Shown piece by piece: positions 46,101 to 54,733 of a DNA stretch of 64,000 nucleotides. The stretch is from the NCBI RefSeq assembly GCF_001989455.1, contig NZ_CP018346.1, positions 1 through 64,000 on the forward strand. Direction: 5' to 3'. The translations under genes and the position numbers were made by a program. Positions within the stretch are counted from its first letter, which is position 1. Each line of letters opens with the position of its first letter. A model generated the notes under the pieces. That model did no database searches, was not told the origin of the DNA, and worked only from the letters and a program-made list of their open reading frames with translations. The DNA is from Prochlorococcus sp. RS04 (lineage in GTDB: Bacteria; Cyanobacteriota; Cyanobacteriia; PCC-6307; Cyanobiaceae).

Positions 46101-46601
46101 TTTTTTATACCAAAGGGCTACATCCTCTGCTACATCTAATCTACCTTTTAAGATAGCCTGAGGTATTTCTCCACCAAGACAAGCTGTAGAAACTATAAGA
46201 CCATCACTATATTTGCTTAAAAGAGATTTATCAATACATGGTCTTGAAAAAATGCCTCGACCTCTCATCCCGTTTAGGTGACTAATTGTTGTCAACTTAA
46301 CTAGATTTTTATAGCCAGTATAATTTTTTGCTAACACCACCAAATGATATCTTTTTTCTTTTTTTGGTTGAGGATCATCAATAGATCCATTAATCACGTA
46401 CATTTCATTACCAATAATTGGTTTTATACCTTTCTCATTACACTTCTTGACCAAATCAAGAACACCATACATAACTCCATGATCAGTAAGAGCGATCGAT
46501 TCCATTCCAAGATCACATGCTCTTTCTACAATTTTTGAAATTTGACTGGCTCCATCAAGTAAGCTGTAGTCACTATGATTATGAAGCGGAACGAAAGCCA
46601 T
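43104..46601 (-). CDS. dnaE: DNA polymerase III alpha subunit, intact
   Basis: Replicative polymerase. N-terminal PHP domain (PLHNHSDYSLLDGASQISK, residues 5-23), C-family palm catalytic acids in MPDIDTDFCIDRR near 405, tandem HhH near 830 and a C-terminal OB domain (VSLVGMIPDLKQITTRKGDRMAIVQLEDLSG split across residues ~1000-1030). Length 1165 is continuous. Many cyanobacteria split dnaE with a trans-splicing intein; none is present here, in keeping with Prochlorococcus. ATG chosen at 46601; a TTG two codons upstream is possible. Confidence 0.97.
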   Translation of the reverse strand: MAFVPLHNHSDYSLLDGASQISKIVERACDLGMESIALTDHGVMYGVLDLVKKCNEKGIKPIIGNEMYVINGSIDDPQPKKEKRYHLVVLAKNYTGYKNLVKLTTISHLNGMRGRGIFSRPCIDKSLLSKYSDGLIVSTACLGGEIPQAILKGRLDVAEDVALWYKKLFADDFYLEIQDHGSIEDRIVNVELIKIGKKHQIKVIATNDAHYLSSKDVEAHDALLCVLTGKLISDEKRLRYTGTEYIKSENEMLELFKDHIDDESIVEAVNNTVEISQKVEVFDLFGNYRMPKFPLNEDIDSFSFLTQLSNKGLLKRLKKNDLSEVDENYKKRLSSELKIIKDMGFPDYFLVVWDYIKFARDNSIPVGPGRGSAAGSLVAYALQITNINPVEHGLLFERFLNPARKSMPDIDTDFCIDRRNEVIDYVTNRYGEDKVAQIITFNKMTSKAVLKDVARVLDIPYGEADKLAKLIPVVRGKPFKLNEMIDKNSPSQEFREKYINDNRVKKWVDLALRIEGTNKTYGVHAAGVVIASDPLDELVPLQRNNEGQIITQYSMDDIESLGLLKMDFLGLKNLTMIEKTVSLINQSTGKKIMIDELPQNDGKTFELIGRGDLEGIFQLESSGMKQVVKDFKPNSLEDISSILALYRPGPLDAGLIPKFINRKNGNEKIDFPHPFIKSILTETYGIMVYQEQIMKIAQDLAGYSLGDADLLRRAMGKKKVSEMVKHRNIFVDGSKKKGVNEKLANDLFDQMVLFAEYCFNKSHSTAYGAVTYQTAFLKAHFPVAYMAALLSVNSGSSDKMQRYISNCYSMGIEVISPSINFSGVDFTIKNNQILFGLSAIKNLGDSAIRNIIENRNSSGTFKSLADLCDRLPSNILNKRSIESLIHCGALDEFSNDNNRAQLLSDLEHVIDWASSRNRDRLSGQGNLFDSKEEYSNVAFSESQLAKVDDYSLIEKLKLEKQLLGFYLSDHPLKHLTKPAKLVSPIGISQLEETKDRTKVSLVGMIPDLKQITTRKGDRMAIVQLEDLSGCCEAIVFPKTYVRLSEFLLTDTRLLVWGTIDKKSDKTQLIIDDCREIDNLKLLIINLESSQASDVRVQNTLRNCLTKFKPDKDRCGIKIPVLAAVRNKNSVTYVKFGEQFCVGDIQGVCKLLEDKSFKVNLKSLVS

Positions 46602-46685
46602 ATTCAAATAATTTATATATATAAGATAGAGAAAATTTCTAAAATATCTATACTTTGTGATTACAAATTAATTATTAATACAAAT

Positions 46686-48134
46686 TTAAAATAAAGGTCT
46701 GTTTTTAATTACCTGAGCATCAATTTCAAAAATATTTGCGGCATTCAATATTCTATGTTCCTCTAATACATTGCCTATCAATTGCATTCCGATAGGTAAT
46801 CCTTTAGTATCAAATCCACAAGGAATACTGATGGCTGGGAGGCCTGCTAAATTAGCAGGAACAGTTAATAGATCAGACAAATACATTGAAAGTGGATCAT
46901 TGACAAAATCTCCCTTCAGAAAAGCAGTGGTTGGGCAAGTTGGAGTTAATAAAACATCTACTTTCTTAAAAGCATTATCAAAATCTTTTCTTATAAGTGT
47001 CCTAACTTTTTGTGCCTTCTTGTAATATGCATCACTGTAGCCTGCTGACAAAGCATAAGTACCTATCAATATTCTTCTTTGTACCTCATCTCCAAAACCT
47101 TGAGCTCTACTTTTTGAGGTCATTTCTATAAGATTTGAACCTTCATTCGATCTGTATCCATATTTAACTCCATCATATCTAGCTAAATTTGCTGAGGCTT
47201 CAGATGGTGCAATTACATAATATGTTGCAATTCCATCATTAAATCTAGGACATTCAATTTCGATAATTTCAGCCCCTAAAGATTGGAATCTATCAACTCC
47301 AGAAAGGACAGATTCCTTAACTTCTGGATTAAGCCCTGGGTGTTCAAAACATTCTTTAATAATTCCAATTTTTAAATCCTTTATAGATTTATTTAAGTCA
47401 GTCAAATAATTTGGAACTGGCTTATCAAGACATGTGGAGTCAAAAGGGTCTTTACCAGATATTGAATAAAGAATTTCAGCAGCATCTGAAACAGTATTTG
47501 TAATTGGGCCAATTTGATCAAGAGAGCTGGCAAATGCTACAAGTCCCCATCTGCTAACTCTGCCATAGGTAGGTTTAAGACCTACAACGCCACAAAAAGA
47601 AGCTGGTTGCCTTATTGATCCTCCTGTATCAGAACCAATAGCCGCTGCACAAAATCCAGCAGCAACTGAAGCAGCACTACCGCCTGAACTACCTCCTGGC
47701 ACTCTATTAATATCCCAAGGATTTGAAGTAACACCAAATACAGAAGTTTCCGTTGAACTACCCATTGCAAATTCGTCTAAATTTGTTTTTCCTAAACAAA
47801 TTGCCCCTGAAGACCATAATTTACTCGAAGCGGTGGATTCATAAGGCGCAACAAAGCTTTTGAGCATTTTACTCGCACAAGTTGTTGCAACTCCTTTGGT
47901 GCAAATATTATCCTTTATTGCTATTGGCATCCCCGCGAGAAGAGGCAGTTTTTCATTATTTTGAATTAATTTGTCTATATTTTCAGCTTGGGATCGAGCA
48001 ATATCTTTTGTAGCACAAATAAATGAATTAATTTCAGGATCTTTGTGGTCGATGTTGGCAAAGATATCATTAACTAATTCTTTAACAGAAGCATTATTGC
48101 TGGTGATTTCTTTTCTTAAAGAATTAAAATTCAT
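46686..48134 (-). CDS. gatA: Asp-tRNA(Asn)/Glu-tRNA(Gln) amidotransferase subunit A
   Basis: Amidase subunit of GatCAB that releases ammonia from glutamine for transamidation of misacylated tRNA. The Ser-cisSer-Lys triad is visible: Lys in [13 protein letters not shown] near residue 75 and the serine loop [15 protein letters not shown] near 150, followed by [16 protein letters not shown]. Length 482 is normal. ATG start, 78 bases from dnaE. GatB and GatC are elsewhere. Confidence 0.97.
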   Translation of the reverse strand: MNFNSLRKEITSNNASVKELVNDIFANIDHKDPEINSFICATKDIARSQAENIDKLIQNNEKLPLLAGMPIAIKDNICTKGVATTCASKMLKSFVAPYESTASSKLWSSGAICLGKTNLDEFAMGSSTETSVFGVTSNPWDINRVPGGSSGGSAASVAAGFCAAAIGSDTGGSIRQPASFCGVVGLKPTYGRVSRWGLVAFASSLDQIGPITNTVSDAAEILYSISGKDPFDSTCLDKPVPNYLTDLNKSIKDLKIGIIKECFEHPGLNPEVKESVLSGVDRFQSLGAEIIEIECPRFNDGIATYYVIAPSEASANLARYDGVKYGYRSNEGSNLIEMTSKSRAQGFGDEVQRRILIGTYALSAGYSDAYYKKAQKVRTLIRKDFDNAFKKVDVLLTPTCPTTAFLKGDFVNDPLSMYLSDLLTVPANLAGLPAISIPCGFDTKGLPIGMQLIGNVLEEHRILNAANIFEIDAQVIKNRPLF

Positions 48135-48164
48135 TTCTTAATTTATTTCTTAAAAACACAGTTA

Positions 48165-48380
48165 TCAAACAGTTAATGGTTCTTCTTTTTTGCATCTTAC
48201 TAAACTATGTTTAATATTTTTAGACCCTTCATCAGTAAGATCTTTAATAAAAGAAGGCATATTTTCCTTTAAGCTGCGTTTAGTAATAAATGGGCCGAAC
48301 CAGTAGGTACTACTAGGTTGATCTGTCTCAATTTTAGCCCACCAGGCTAAACCGAGTTTGTTTCCAAAGTTTCTAATCAA
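48165..48380 (-). CDS. DUF1816 family small protein
   Basis: Protein of 71 residues with the pattern LAWWAKIETDQPSSTYWFGPF (residues ~11-31) and an acidic helix (MPSFIKDLTDEGSKNIKHSLVRCKKEEPL) that I recognise as the cyanobacterial DUF1816 family, related in fold to the CpcD-like linker module. TTG start with no strong ribosome site. Function unknown; family members are often near photosynthesis or stress genes. It lies 30 bases after gatA's far end (upstream), with a 143-base empty spacer behind it. Confidence 0.8.
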   Translation of the reverse strand: MIRNFGNKLGLAWWAKIETDQPSSTYWFGPFITKRSLKENMPSFIKDLTDEGSKNIKHSLVRCKKEEPLTV

Positions 48381-48523
48381 TTTTATTGGCCTGAAAGACC
48401 ATCAATTCTTGTTAAATTCTATACAATTTTGTAGTGAAAATTCAATAAATTTTTATTAATCATATAAATGTATTGAAACAACAACATTTTAGTGGTTTTA
48501 AAAAACAGTGCTTATTAAAAAAA

Positions 48524-49522
48524 TTATTTTCCTGTCAATTGAAAAAGTGATATAGCCGCCGCCACAGAGGCATTTAAACTTGAAGTCTTACCTTTAAGAG
48601 AGATGCTTAATATAAAATCGCATTTTTTTTGAGTAAGCAAAGAAATACCTTTATCTTCAGAGCCAACTACAACTACCAAAGGAGCTTTTTCTTGAAAATT
48701 TGAGATAGATATTTGACCATCTCCAGATAAGCCAACAACAAGAAAACCATTTTTCTTAAGTTCCTCAAGTGCTCTATTTAAATTGACAACTCTAGTTACA
48801 TGGAGGTGTTCTAAGGCACCTGCAGCTACCTTGGCGACTGTTCCAGTTAATCCTGCAGACCTTCTCTGAGGAATAATTACACCCTTACAATCAAATGCCT
48901 CAGCTGATCTGATAATCGCACCAACATTATGAGGATCAGTAATACCGTCTAATGCGACCAATACAGGATTTGAACAATTTAGCTTAGAAAAATCGATTAA
49001 TTGTTCTAGGGATATTGTTTTAGAACATGCTAACTGCAATGCGACACCTTGATGTGAAGCACCATATGTCAATTGCGAAAGCCTGTTCCAAGAAACTTCT
49101 TCAATAAGAACTCCTTTTGATTTAAGATCCTTAAGCAAAATATAAAATTTGTCTGAGGAAAAAATTTCCGAAGTACACCAAACCCTATTAATTGCTCTAT
49201 CACAACTAAGAGCCTCATAAACCGAATGTTTACCCCATATCCAATCATCAAAACTTCTCTTATTAATAAACTCCTGATTCATATCAGAATCTTTATTAGG
49301 AAATTTTGTATTAGATTTAAGTCTTGGATTTCTTCTTTTTAAAAACGAAGTATTATTTTCATCATTTTTTTTTAAATTTTCAACTTTCTTATTTTTAGCG
49401 GAATTGCTCAAAAATCTATCATTTTTTTCTGAACGATTTGTGTTTTTTGAGAAATTACCAAAATGTGAGTTTTTTTTGAACTCTTTATTATTTCCGCGAA
49501 ATTTATTTGAGGAGTTTTTCAT
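48524..49522 (-). CDS. rlmB: RNA 2'-O-methyltransferase, TrmH/RlmB family
   Basis: SPOUT methyltransferase, probably for Gm2251 of 23S rRNA. The C-terminal 240 residues carry the family: WIWGKHSVYEALS near residue 95, LVALDGITDPHNVGAIIRSAEAF near 192, GSEDKGISLLTQKKCDFILSISLKG near 285 and NASVAAAISLF. A long N-terminal extension of about 90 residues is rich in Lys, Asn, Arg and Ser (FRGNNKEFKKNSHFGNFSKN). Such extensions are also seen in plastid relatives. ATG start, four bases after mrnC. Confidence 0.88.
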   Translation of the reverse strand: MKNSSNKFRGNNKEFKKNSHFGNFSKNTNRSEKNDRFLSNSAKNKKVENLKKNDENNTSFLKRRNPRLKSNTKFPNKDSDMNQEFINKRSFDDWIWGKHSVYEALSCDRAINRVWCTSEIFSSDKFYILLKDLKSKGVLIEEVSWNRLSQLTYGASHQGVALQLACSKTISLEQLIDFSKLNCSNPVLVALDGITDPHNVGAIIRSAEAFDCKGVIIPQRRSAGLTGTVAKVAAGALEHLHVTRVVNLNRALEELKKNGFLVVGLSGDGQISISNFQEKAPLVVVVGSEDKGISLLTQKKCDFILSISLKGKTSSLNASVAAAISLFQLTGK

Positions 49523-49526
49523 AGAT

Positions 49527-49925
49527 TCAATTCATTTTTAATTCTAAATATTCAAAAAGTGTTGATAATCTTTGAGGATCTTTTAAAAATAGCCAGCCAA
49601 TAAGAGTTTCAAAACCAGTTGCTCTAGAGTATATGGTGGGGTCTGTTGATTTTGGATATCTCTTAATTTTATTTCTAGCACGCCTAATTAGATCAATTTC
49701 ATTTGAATTTAATAAATGTTCAATTTGACTTAATGATTTTGACTGAGATTTTGCTTTTACTTCGTTTACTACAGATAAATGGAGGTCTTTAGATTTTAAA
49801 GGAAAATGAACATGCCTTAGTCTTTGGTGGAGCTCCCATACCGAATCTCCAAGCCAAGCAAGTTGAATAACACCTATATCCTCGGGGGATCCATATGGAA
49901 CCAAGTTTTGAATCCAATAATTCAA
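49527..49925 (-). CDS. mrnC: Mini-ribonuclease III
   Basis: RNase III-like enzyme without a dsRNA-binding domain, that in bacteria and plastids processes 23S rRNA ends. Of 132 residues: QLAWLGDSVWELHQRLRHV near residue 22 (catalytic Asp and Glu of the RNase III signature), KAKSQSKSLSQIEHLL near 55 and YSRATGFETLIGWLFL near 97. TTG start, overlapping the STAS gene stop by four bases (TTGA). Next to rlmB by four bases, so rRNA processing and rRNA methylation genes are paired. Confidence 0.92.
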   Translation of the reverse strand: MNYWIQNLVPYGSPEDIGVIQLAWLGDSVWELHQRLRHVHFPLKSKDLHLSVVNEVKAKSQSKSLSQIEHLLNSNEIDLIRRARNKIKRYPKSTDPTIYSRATGFETLIGWLFLKDPQRLSTLFEYLELKMN

Positions 49926-50221
49926 TTCTTTAAATAATTTAATGCATCTTCAAGACTTGACTTCAAGTTAAGAAAATCCCCTAAACGAACAAGTTTAATA
50001 GTTTGAGCCACTCTCGAATTGCCAACGACAGAGAACCCAAGTTTAGATTTTTTGCATTCTTTCGAAGTTTGAACAAGTGCTCCAAGACCTGAGGAATCTA
50101 CAAAATCTATTTTTGTAAGATCAATAACGAATGGTAAGTCATTATTTAAATTATTAGTAACAAAAGTCTTAAATTGTTTTTCTGAGAAAGCATCAAGTTG
50201 GCCTTTAAAAGTAAAAACCAT
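49922..50221 (-). CDS. STAS-domain anti-sigma factor antagonist
   Basis: Single STAS domain (99 residues) of the SpoIIAA/RsbV kind. The phosphorylatable Ser lies in IDLTKIDFVDSSGLGALVQTSK, near residue 50 (first Ser of DSSGLG). The N-terminal beta strand and final helix (GDFLNLKSSLEDALNYL) complete the fold. A RsbW-like kinase at 25521-25955 is a candidate partner. ATG start; the 3' end overlaps mrnC by four bases. Confidence 0.88.
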   Translation of the reverse strand: MVFTFKGQLDAFSEKQFKTFVTNNLNNDLPFVIDLTKIDFVDSSGLGALVQTSKECKKSKLGFSVVGNSRVAQTIKLVRLGDFLNLKSSLEDALNYLKN

Positions 50222-50349
50222 AATGTTTTCTATAACCTCAAGGTTTCCTCTTAAAGAAACGGTTAATTTTTTGAAATCTTCTATGATCTAATACCTCCAA
50301 AAAATTTAATATATCAAATGTAATTATCAAATCAAAAGAAAACAATATG

Positions 50350-51489
50350 TCAACATCTTTCTAACATTAGAGAAACAAATTTTTTAAATAAATAATCTGA
50401 ATCATGTGGGCCAGGTCCTGCTTCTGGATGATATTGAACACTAAATATAGGCTTATTATAAACCTCTAGGCCAGCAACAGTATTATCGTTGAGGTTATAG
50501 TGAGTAATTCTAACTATGTCCTTTGAGAGAGAATTGGGATCAATAGCAAAACCATGATTTTGACTAGTTATCTCAATTTTATTATTTTCTCCACAAGGAT
50601 GATTTAAACCACGATGTCCAAAAGGTAATTTATAAGTTGAGCCCCCTAATGCTAATCCAAATATTTGGTGGCCAAGGCAAATACCAAACATAGGTATTTC
50701 TCCATATTCAATGAGCGCTTTTGCTAAGTTTATACCTTCAGTAACAGAAGAAGGATCGCCTGGTCCATTTGAGAAAAATATACCATCCGGCTTGTTAGAG
50801 AGAACATCATTTAGAGAAGAGCGAGAAGGTAATACCAAAACTTCACAACCATGGGACACAAGTCTATTAAGAATTGAATTTTTAATTCCAAAGTCAATTG
50901 CTACTATTTTTAAATTTTTAGAAGATTCATTACATCTTTTTCTTAAATCAAAAGTTGTTTTCGTATGACTTTTCCATATATATTGTTGCTTTGTTGAAAC
51001 AACCTTTGATAAATTTAATCCCTCCATCTTTGGGGTATCACAAATTATCTTTAGACAACTTTCATCAGTTTTATCTAAAGAGGTAATAACTCCATTCATC
51101 GCGCCACTAGATCTTAAAATTTTAACAAGAGCCCTTGTATCAATTCCATATAGACCTATGATGTTTTTCTCAACTAACCATTGATTAAAATTATTTTTAG
51201 ATCTCCAATTACTAGTATTAAAAGAAAAATTTCTAACAATTATACCTTTGACATTAATATCGGATTCTGAATCTTCAAAATTAATACCAGTATTTCCAAT
51301 CTCTGGATAAGTGAATATTAATAACTGTCCATAATAACTTGGATCTGTAATAACTTCTTGATATCCGGTCATTCCCGTATTAAAAACTATTTCACCAACG
51401 GCAGTACCAGAAGCACCAAAAAAGAATCCTGGAAATACAATTCCATTACTTAAAACTAATTTCGCGTTTTTCTTATATGGATTAATCAT
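50350..51489 (-). CDS. carA: carbamoyl-phosphate synthase small subunit
   Basis: Glutaminase subunit that supplies ammonia to CarB for arginine and pyrimidine synthesis. Seen: GEIVFNTGMTGYQEVITDPSYYGQ near residue 30, the class I amidotransferase nucleophile Cys in MFGICLGHQIFGLALGG near 250 and the His/Glu pair in VQYHPEAGPGPHDS near 335. ATG start at 51489 gives 379 residues; an upstream frame extension would overlap trpD and is unlikely. Spacer to trpD is 14 bases. Confidence 0.95.
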   Translation of the reverse strand: MINPYKKNAKLVLSNGIVFPGFFFGASGTAVGEIVFNTGMTGYQEVITDPSYYGQLLIFTYPEIGNTGINFEDSESDINVKGIIVRNFSFNTSNWRSKNNFNQWLVEKNIIGLYGIDTRALVKILRSSGAMNGVITSLDKTDESCLKIICDTPKMEGLNLSKVVSTKQQYIWKSHTKTTFDLRKRCNESSKNLKIVAIDFGIKNSILNRLVSHGCEVLVLPSRSSLNDVLSNKPDGIFFSNGPGDPSSVTEGINLAKALIEYGEIPMFGICLGHQIFGLALGGSTYKLPFGHRGLNHPCGENNKIEITSQNHGFAIDPNSLSKDIVRITHYNLNDNTVAGLEVYNKPIFSVQYHPEAGPGPHDSDYLFKKFVSLMLERC

Positions 51490-51503
51490 CAATTTGAAAT
51501 TAA

Positions 51504-52538
51504 TTAATTTGCAGATAAATAATTTTTTAAAAGTAAAAACTTTTTCCAAGGATCTGCTTGATAAATAGAAGATAAAGCTTTGTTAAATCCTTCATTTAAA
51601 TCATCCTCAATGCCTGCTGCCCAAAGCACTAGCGCAGAGTTCAAGGCAACTACCTCGATATGAGATTTTTGTCCGGAACCATTTAAAACAGACTTTAATA
51701 TTTCCTCATTAGACTCAGCATCTGAAACTACAAGCTTTTCGTTAGGTATATTTTCATGATTAAAATCTAAAATATTTATTTTTGAAAACCGTAATTCACC
51801 ATTATCAACAAATACTAACTTATTATCTCCTTGAAGCGAAGCTTCATCAAGACCACCAGACCCATGAACGACTATTGCTCTATTCATACCCATTTTTAAA
51901 AGTGCACTTCCCATAGGTTTTAAAAGATCCTCAGAAGCAACACCCAAAACTTGAGCATTGGGTCTTAAAGGATTTACCAATGGTCCAAGTTGATTAAATA
52001 CTGTCCTTATTCCAAGGGTCTTTCTTAATGGAGCAAGTTTTATTAAGGATTTATGCCAAACAGGTGCGAACAAAAAAGTTATTCCAATTTCACTTACGGC
52101 TTTGATTACTTTTTCTAATGAACAATTTAAATTCAAACCAAGATTCAACAAAACATCAGCAGAGCCAACTTTTCCACTAGCACTCTTATTTCCGTGTTTT
52201 GCAACTTTTACTCCACAAGATGCAGCTACAAATGCAACTGCAGTCGAAATATTGAATGTATTAGCTCCATCACCCCCCGTTCCACAAGTATCTACCAAAT
52301 GTAACTTTGGTCTTGCTAATGGCAATTCGCAAACATTTAAGAGTTCCTCAGCCATAGAACTTAGTTCGACACCTGTAGAACTCTTTGCTCTTAAAGCACT
52401 CAAAAAAGCTCCTGTTTCAACATCTGAAATTTCATCATTAAGCCATCTTTGCATTAAAGATCTAGAAGTTGATTGATCAAGGTCCACTCCCTCCAACAAA
52501 TTATTTAGGATTTCAGAGTTTGATAGATTAGAAGACAT
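51504..52538 (-). CDS. trpD: anthranilate phosphoribosyltransferase
   Basis: Second step of tryptophan synthesis. The PRPP-binding glycine-rich segment [20 protein letters not shown] near residue 83, [21 protein letters not shown] near 110, and anthranilate-side [19 protein letters not shown] near 170 are clear. Length 344 is usual. ATG start. carA follows on the same strand after 14 bases; a trpD-carA pairing joins two glutamine- or PRPP-linked pathways. Confidence 0.96.
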   Translation of the reverse strand: MSSNLSNSEILNNLLEGVDLDQSTSRSLMQRWLNDEISDVETGAFLSALRAKSSTGVELSSMAEELLNVCELPLARPKLHLVDTCGTGGDGANTFNISTAVAFVAASCGVKVAKHGNKSASGKVGSADVLLNLGLNLNCSLEKVIKAVSEIGITFLFAPVWHKSLIKLAPLRKTLGIRTVFNQLGPLVNPLRPNAQVLGVASEDLLKPMGSALLKMGMNRAIVVHGSGGLDEASLQGDNKLVFVDNGELRFSKINILDFNHENIPNEKLVVSDAESNEEILKSVLNGSGQKSHIEVVALNSALVLWAAGIEDDLNEGFNKALSSIYQADPWKKFLLLKNYLSAN

Positions 52539-52571
52539 TGATTTATGGAAGAAAAATTATGCAGAATAAAT

Positions 52572-52868
52572 TCAATTTGAGGTATCAAAACTTGAGCCAA
52601 CTAAATCTTTATTTGTATTAGAGGGCCTGAAGCTTTTTGACCAAATAATTTTTGTTTTTGAAAAAAGTTCATTTTTAGTGATCTTCCAAAAATTTAAAAT
52701 TTTTTCAATATCGTTTTTAATTTCGATTTCTCCTGGGAAATTGGTATAACGATTAATTAATCTAGCTAAATTTATATAGTCAAGATCTTCTGGTGTTTTT
52801 TTAGTTATAAGGGAATCTATAATGTTTTTGTCTGTTTCATGTAATGGATGAGTTTGCTCGTTACCCAT
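52572..52868 (-). CDS. DUF3288 family protein
   Basis: Protein of 98 residues, all-helical in appearance, with QTHPLHETDKNIIDSLI, LDYINLARLINRYTNFPG and ILNFWKITKNELFSKTKIIW, a pattern I recognise as the cyanobacterial DUF3288 family. No catalytic motif. Function unknown. I chose ATG 52868 (MGNEQTHPL) over an in-frame start six codons earlier. It lies 34 bases upstream of trpD on the same strand and 80 bases from the divergent ABC exporter gene. Confidence 0.8.
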   Translation of the reverse strand: MGNEQTHPLHETDKNIIDSLITKKTPEDLDYINLARLINRYTNFPGEIEIKNDIEKILNFWKITKNELFSKTKIIWSKSFRPSNTNKDLVGSSFDTSN

Positions 52869-52948
52869 AAATAAATACTGAATCATTTATAAAATTAGCT
52901 CACATATTCAAAAATGAAACATTATCTTAATCATATCTGCAAAATAAA

Positions 52949-54694
52949 ATGAAAAATTTAAAGATAAAAGTTATATCTAAATACCTAAGACCTTACAAAA
53001 AAGAATTCTTATATGGTGCTTTAGCTCTCTTAATAGTAAATATACTAAGTGTTGTTATACCCCTAGAAGTAAAAAATATAATTGACCAATTACAAAATGG
53101 GTTCTCTTCGGATTTTGTTATTTCTAAATCTTTATGGTTAATATTTTTAGCAACTTGTATGGGTTTAATAAGATTATTTTCTAGACAGATTGTCTTCGGA
53201 ATAGGTAGAAAAGTAGAAGTAAATCTTCGTCAAAAACTATTTGACCATTTACTTATTCAAGATCCAGAATGGATCCAAAAAAAAGGTAGTGGAGATATTA
53301 TTAGTAGAGCTACAAGCGATGTTGAAAACATAAGGAGACTTTTAGGTTTTACAGTTTTAAGCTTGTGCAACATTGTCTTGGCTTATTCATTCACTATTCC
53401 TTCAATGTTTTCGATTAATAAACCATTAACAATATCCGCTTTAATGATTTTTCCATTAATCCTTGGGATTGTAAGTCTATTTGGAGGCAGAATGGTTAAT
53501 CAAAGGAAAGCTCAACAAGAATCATTATCAAAACTTAGTGATCTAATACAAGAAGATCTATCTGGCATAAGTGCCATTAAAATTTATGCGCAAGAGAATG
53601 CTGAGAAAAATGAATTTAACATATATAATAAAGCCTATCGAAATTCAGCCATAAAACTTGCAAGAACAGCGAGTACCCTATTCCCTTTGTTACAAGGGAT
53701 ATCCTCAATTTCATTATTGATTTTATTATCATTAGGAACTTTTCAATTAGAGAGTGGATTTATTTCTATAGGTGGTTTAGTAGCTTTAATTCTTTACGTA
53801 GAAAGACTTGTCTTCCCTACAGCTCTACTAGGTTTTACCTTAAATACTTTCCAACTTGGTCAAGTAAGTTTAGATCGTGTTGAAGAAATCTTTCAGAACA
53901 ACCCAAATATTGTAGATAGAGAAGAAACTAAATTTTTAAAAAGAAAGATTAAAGGATTCTTAGAAGCAAAAAATCTAACGATAAAGTATCCAGGATCAAA
54001 ATTTAAAGCATTAAATAGTCTTAATTTTAAAATTTATCCTGGAGAACTTATTGCAATAGTTGGCCCAGTAGGTTGTGGGAAGACAACGCTAGCTAAATCT
54101 CTAGGTCGGACTATTGAAATACCAGACAATCAATTGTTTTTAGATGAAATAGATGTAAAAACTTTAAAATTAAGCGATCTCAGAAAAAATATTTCAATCG
54201 TTCCTCAAGAAGCATTCTTATTTACTTCTACAATCTCAGAAAACTTAAGTTTTGGAGAACCCAAAGCTTCTGAATATTTAATTAAAGAAAGCGCAACAAA
54301 AGCTGGATTAATTGATGATATCAATAGTTTTCCACAAAGGTTTAAAACTGTTGTTGGTGAAAGGGGTATTACATTAAGTGGTGGACAAAGACAAAGAACT
54401 GCACTAGGAAGAGCACTTCTTGTTGATTCTCCTATTGTTGTTCTTGATGATGCTTTAGCAAGCGTAGATAATAAAACAGCAGCAAGAATAATAGATGAAA
54501 TGAGTGATAGAAGTAATAAAACAATCATAATGATTAGTCACCAACTTTCTGTTGCAGCAACCTGTGACAGGGTTTTAGTAATGGATAAAGGAGAAATAGT
54601 ACAAGAAGGGGCTCATAAAGATTTAGTAGAGGTGAATGGACTATATAAACAACTCTGGGATAGAGAACTAGCTACCAGAATTGTAAAGAGCTAA
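52949..54694 (+). CDS. ABC exporter half-transporter with atypical Walker B
   Basis: Type IV (MsbA-like) ABC exporter of 581 residues: six membrane helices in the first ~310 residues, then a nucleotide-binding domain with Walker A VGPVGCGKTTLAKSL near 372, Q-loop, signature LSGGQRQRTALGRALL near 477 and Walker B IVVLDDALASVDNKT near 500. The catalytic Glu after Walker B is Asp (LDD), which is typical of the degenerate-site subunit in heterodimeric exporters such as MdlA/BmrC-like proteins. No second half is adjacent. Substrate unknown. ATG start. Confidence 0.9.
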   Translation: MKNLKIKVISKYLRPYKKEFLYGALALLIVNILSVVIPLEVKNIIDQLQNGFSSDFVISKSLWLIFLATCMGLIRLFSRQIVFGIGRKVEVNLRQKLFDHLLIQDPEWIQKKGSGDIISRATSDVENIRRLLGFTVLSLCNIVLAYSFTIPSMFSINKPLTISALMIFPLILGIVSLFGGRMVNQRKAQQESLSKLSDLIQEDLSGISAIKIYAQENAEKNEFNIYNKAYRNSAIKLARTASTLFPLLQGISSISLLILLSLGTFQLESGFISIGGLVALILYVERLVFPTALLGFTLNTFQLGQVSLDRVEEIFQNNPNIVDREETKFLKRKIKGFLEAKNLTIKYPGSKFKALNSLNFKIYPGELIAIVGPVGCGKTTLAKSLGRTIEIPDNQLFLDEIDVKTLKLSDLRKNISIVPQEAFLFTSTISENLSFGEPKASEYLIKESATKAGLIDDINSFPQRFKTVVGERGITLSGGQRQRTALGRALLVDSPIVVLDDALASVDNKTAARIIDEMSDRSNKTIIMISHQLSVAATCDRVLVMDKGEIVQEGAHKDLVEVNGLYKQLWDRELATRIVKS

Positions 54695-54733
54695 AACTAA
54701 TTTTTTTTTTCTTATAATGGATAGATTTAAATT

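Noticed and set aside
43104-46607. Possible split or intein-interrupted dnaE
   Set aside because: The reading frame is continuous from PHP to OB domain with the catalytic PDIDTDF intact; no splicing motifs or insert were seen.
48381-48523. Small RNA or extra gene in the spacer between the DUF1816 gene and rlmB
   Set aside because: No open frame, stable GC-containing hairpin or terminator could be seen in the 143 bases.
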